From Dendrolimus kikuchii (Eukaryota; Arthropoda; Insecta; Lepidoptera; Lasiocampidae), in NCBI GenBank assembly GCA_019925095.2, contig CM034406.1:10481388-10545387 (forward strand): a stretch of 64,000 nt of DNA, in the 5' to 3' direction. The notes under the pieces were generated by a model. It was not told where the DNA came from. It made no database searches and worked only from the letters and a program-made list of their open reading frames with translations. Position numbers and translations under genes: made by a program. Of the stretch, positions 62,739 through 64,000 are shown in pieces; positions within the stretch are counted from its first letter, which is position 1, and every line of letters begins with the position of its first letter.

Positions 62739-63458
62739 ATTTAGAGTTAACATTGTGGTATAATACATGTAGGTAAAGTAAGTAACTGAAAAGTTCACCA
62801 TAGTGATGAGACATTAATTGAAGGTTGTATTTTTTTCAGTGGTCATCGGCGGATGCGGTATCGTTAAATTAAACTTGTATGAAATGATAATGACGCGATG
62901 TTTCATTGATTTAAGATGTAAGAATACGTGAAGATCGAGTCGTAATGTTAACTACGATAACTTTAAAAACTGTATCTTCCTCAAGTCTTAAAGTTACAGT
63001 GGAAAATTGTGAAAAATTTAAGGCAATAGACCTTAAATAAAATCCAATAAGCAGTTTTTCAGATAGGGTTTTTTTTATTTAAATGCTTGTAAGGGATTCG
63101 TTCGCGAATTTCATAGACACTACTGTTACATCCACACATTCGTCGCGTCTGTGGAACCTTTGAAAGACCTTGGTCCGTTATTCCAATAGGATTTAAAAAT
63201 CGATTCAATTGTACAATACCAATATTTGTTTAGCATTTGTGACACTTGCTTGCTAGTGCCCTATATATCTAGGGCGCTGAACGTCGTATAACAGTCAATT
63301 AACGTCGATTTGGATAGACGGAAATACAAGCAACCACATACGGCAAAATCGTGGTAATAAAAATTAAAGTAAACAAGGAAATGATTACTCAAACAGATAT
63401 GGAAAAACTTTTATACAGGCTGTGAAAAAAAGTTGCGTTCTGCCTTATAGAAACGTTT

Positions 63459-63562
63459 GTATATGTGTGTAAGAATAAGCCTAAATGGCACTCTGTTGTT
63501 CATGCCTACCCCGCAAGGGAGCTGGCGTGAAGTTATGTATGTATGTATGTATGTATGTATAT
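63459..63562 (+). mobile_element. RTE-like LINE extreme 3' end
   Basis: Only the last unit (AATAAGCCTAAATGGCACTC, CCCCGCAAGGGAGCTGGCGT) and an ATGT tail of about 24 bases. Confidence 0.78.
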
Positions 63563-63599
63563 ACAAAGCATCTGTAAGCGTACTGAAAACTAGTCCAGT

Positions 63600-63762
63600 A
63601 ATCTATACTAATATTATCAAGAGGGAATAAACTCAAAAACTTCTAGACCGATTTCAAAAATTCTTTCACAACTACAATGCTACATTATCCTTGAGTAACA
63701 TAAGCTTATATTTATACGTTTGTGCCAAAATGTCCACCCGTGCGAAGCCGGGACGGGCAACA
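63600..63762 (+). repeat. Helitron-like dispersed repeat, truncated
   Basis: Begins TCTATACTAATATTATCAAG and ends CCCGTGCGAAGCCGGGACGG before the Penelope tail cuts in. The TC start and GCGAAGCCGGG end are shared by many lepidopteran Helitron-like repeats. Confidence 0.55.
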
Positions 63763-63945
63763 AGTTGGCGATAGGCTAAATAAAACTTTAGCTATACTCA
63801 TTGACACTTGACATCTTAGTCTTCCATGATCACGGCTACTGAAAAGTGGCCGAAACGTCGGAATAATTAAAATCAAATAAATTACCGCGCTTAAAATCGT
63901 TAAAACGTAGTTTTATTATGTATACTAGTCGCGAAAACTTAAGAC
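63763..63945 (+). mobile_element. Penelope-tail repeat, single arm
   Basis: Contains TGACACTTGACATCTTAGTC, the hairpin GGCTACTGAAAAGTGGCC, GAAACGTCGG and CGTTAAAACGTAGTTTTATT. The bases beyond (GTCGCGAAAACTTAAGA) are the inverse of 8875-8895, so that stretch is also repeat. Confidence 0.7.
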
Positions 63946-64000
63946 AATATTATGTAAATTATTCAATCAATAATTACGTAACGTTTAATTTCATTATTTT

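Larger units (their letters stand above)
61713..64000. other. Right end of window, upstream of VMP1
   Basis: Outside the hAT-like, RTE-like, Helitron-like and Penelope-tail repeats, 61713-62288 and 62739-63458 show no coding signal. A TATATA at 63262 followed 30 bases later by ACAGTC could be a + strand promoter, unsupported otherwise. Confidence 0.4.

Overview
The window looks like nuclear DNA of a moth or butterfly. It is AT-rich, the genes have short exons separated by repeat-filled introns, splice sites follow GT/AG, and the repeats are of lepidopteran type: tRNA-derived SINEs, R1-clade and RTE-like LINE fragments, mariner, Penelope-like and Helitron-like pieces. I cannot name the species. 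No operons, CRISPR arrays, rRNA genes or intact tRNA genes were seen.

Four host genes can be assembled exon by exon, with every reading-frame phase checked. (1) Rph (rabphilin), + strand, exons from 3801 to 24487. It has a Rab-binding helix, a two-zinc FYVE-type finger, an SGAWFF motif and two C2 domains. The first coding exon lies left of the window or was missed. A 13.6-kb intron (7304-20905) is full of repeats. (2) Dlish/vamana, + strand, 26239-33187: seven exons, 341 residues, three SH3 domains, apparently complete. (3) mRpS15, - strand, 41270-35838: five exons, 275 residues, mitochondrial small-subunit protein uS15m, complete. (4) VMP1 (Tango5/EPG-3), - strand, 59494-51074: six exons covering nearly the whole protein.

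The order is Rph> Dlish> <mRpS15 <VMP1, so Dlish and mRpS15 converge. The four genes act in unrelated processes: synaptic vesicle regulation, Fat/Dachs growth signalling, mitochondrial translation, and ER lipid scrambling/autophagy. They are neighbours, not a functional cluster.

The rest is repeats. The youngest-looking is an R1-clade retrotransposon (41497-44393, -) with an open ORF and a perfect 14-bp target-site duplication, inserted just upstream of mRpS15. Others are a near full-length but broken mariner (60100-61374), an internally deleted mariner (28957-29727), a Penelope-like fragment with a GIY-YIG end and hammerhead-like hairpins, several RTE-like 3' fragments with ATGT tails, three SINE families, and several foldback/MITE-like elements, one nested inside a SINE-like repeat.

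I found no clearly new biological system. The items most worth a second look are a duplicated 3' splice site in VMP1, a probable VMP1 3'UTR intron, the hammerhead-like hairpins, the R1 insertion that separates mRpS15 from an ATCGAT cluster, and the stem-loop behind Rph.
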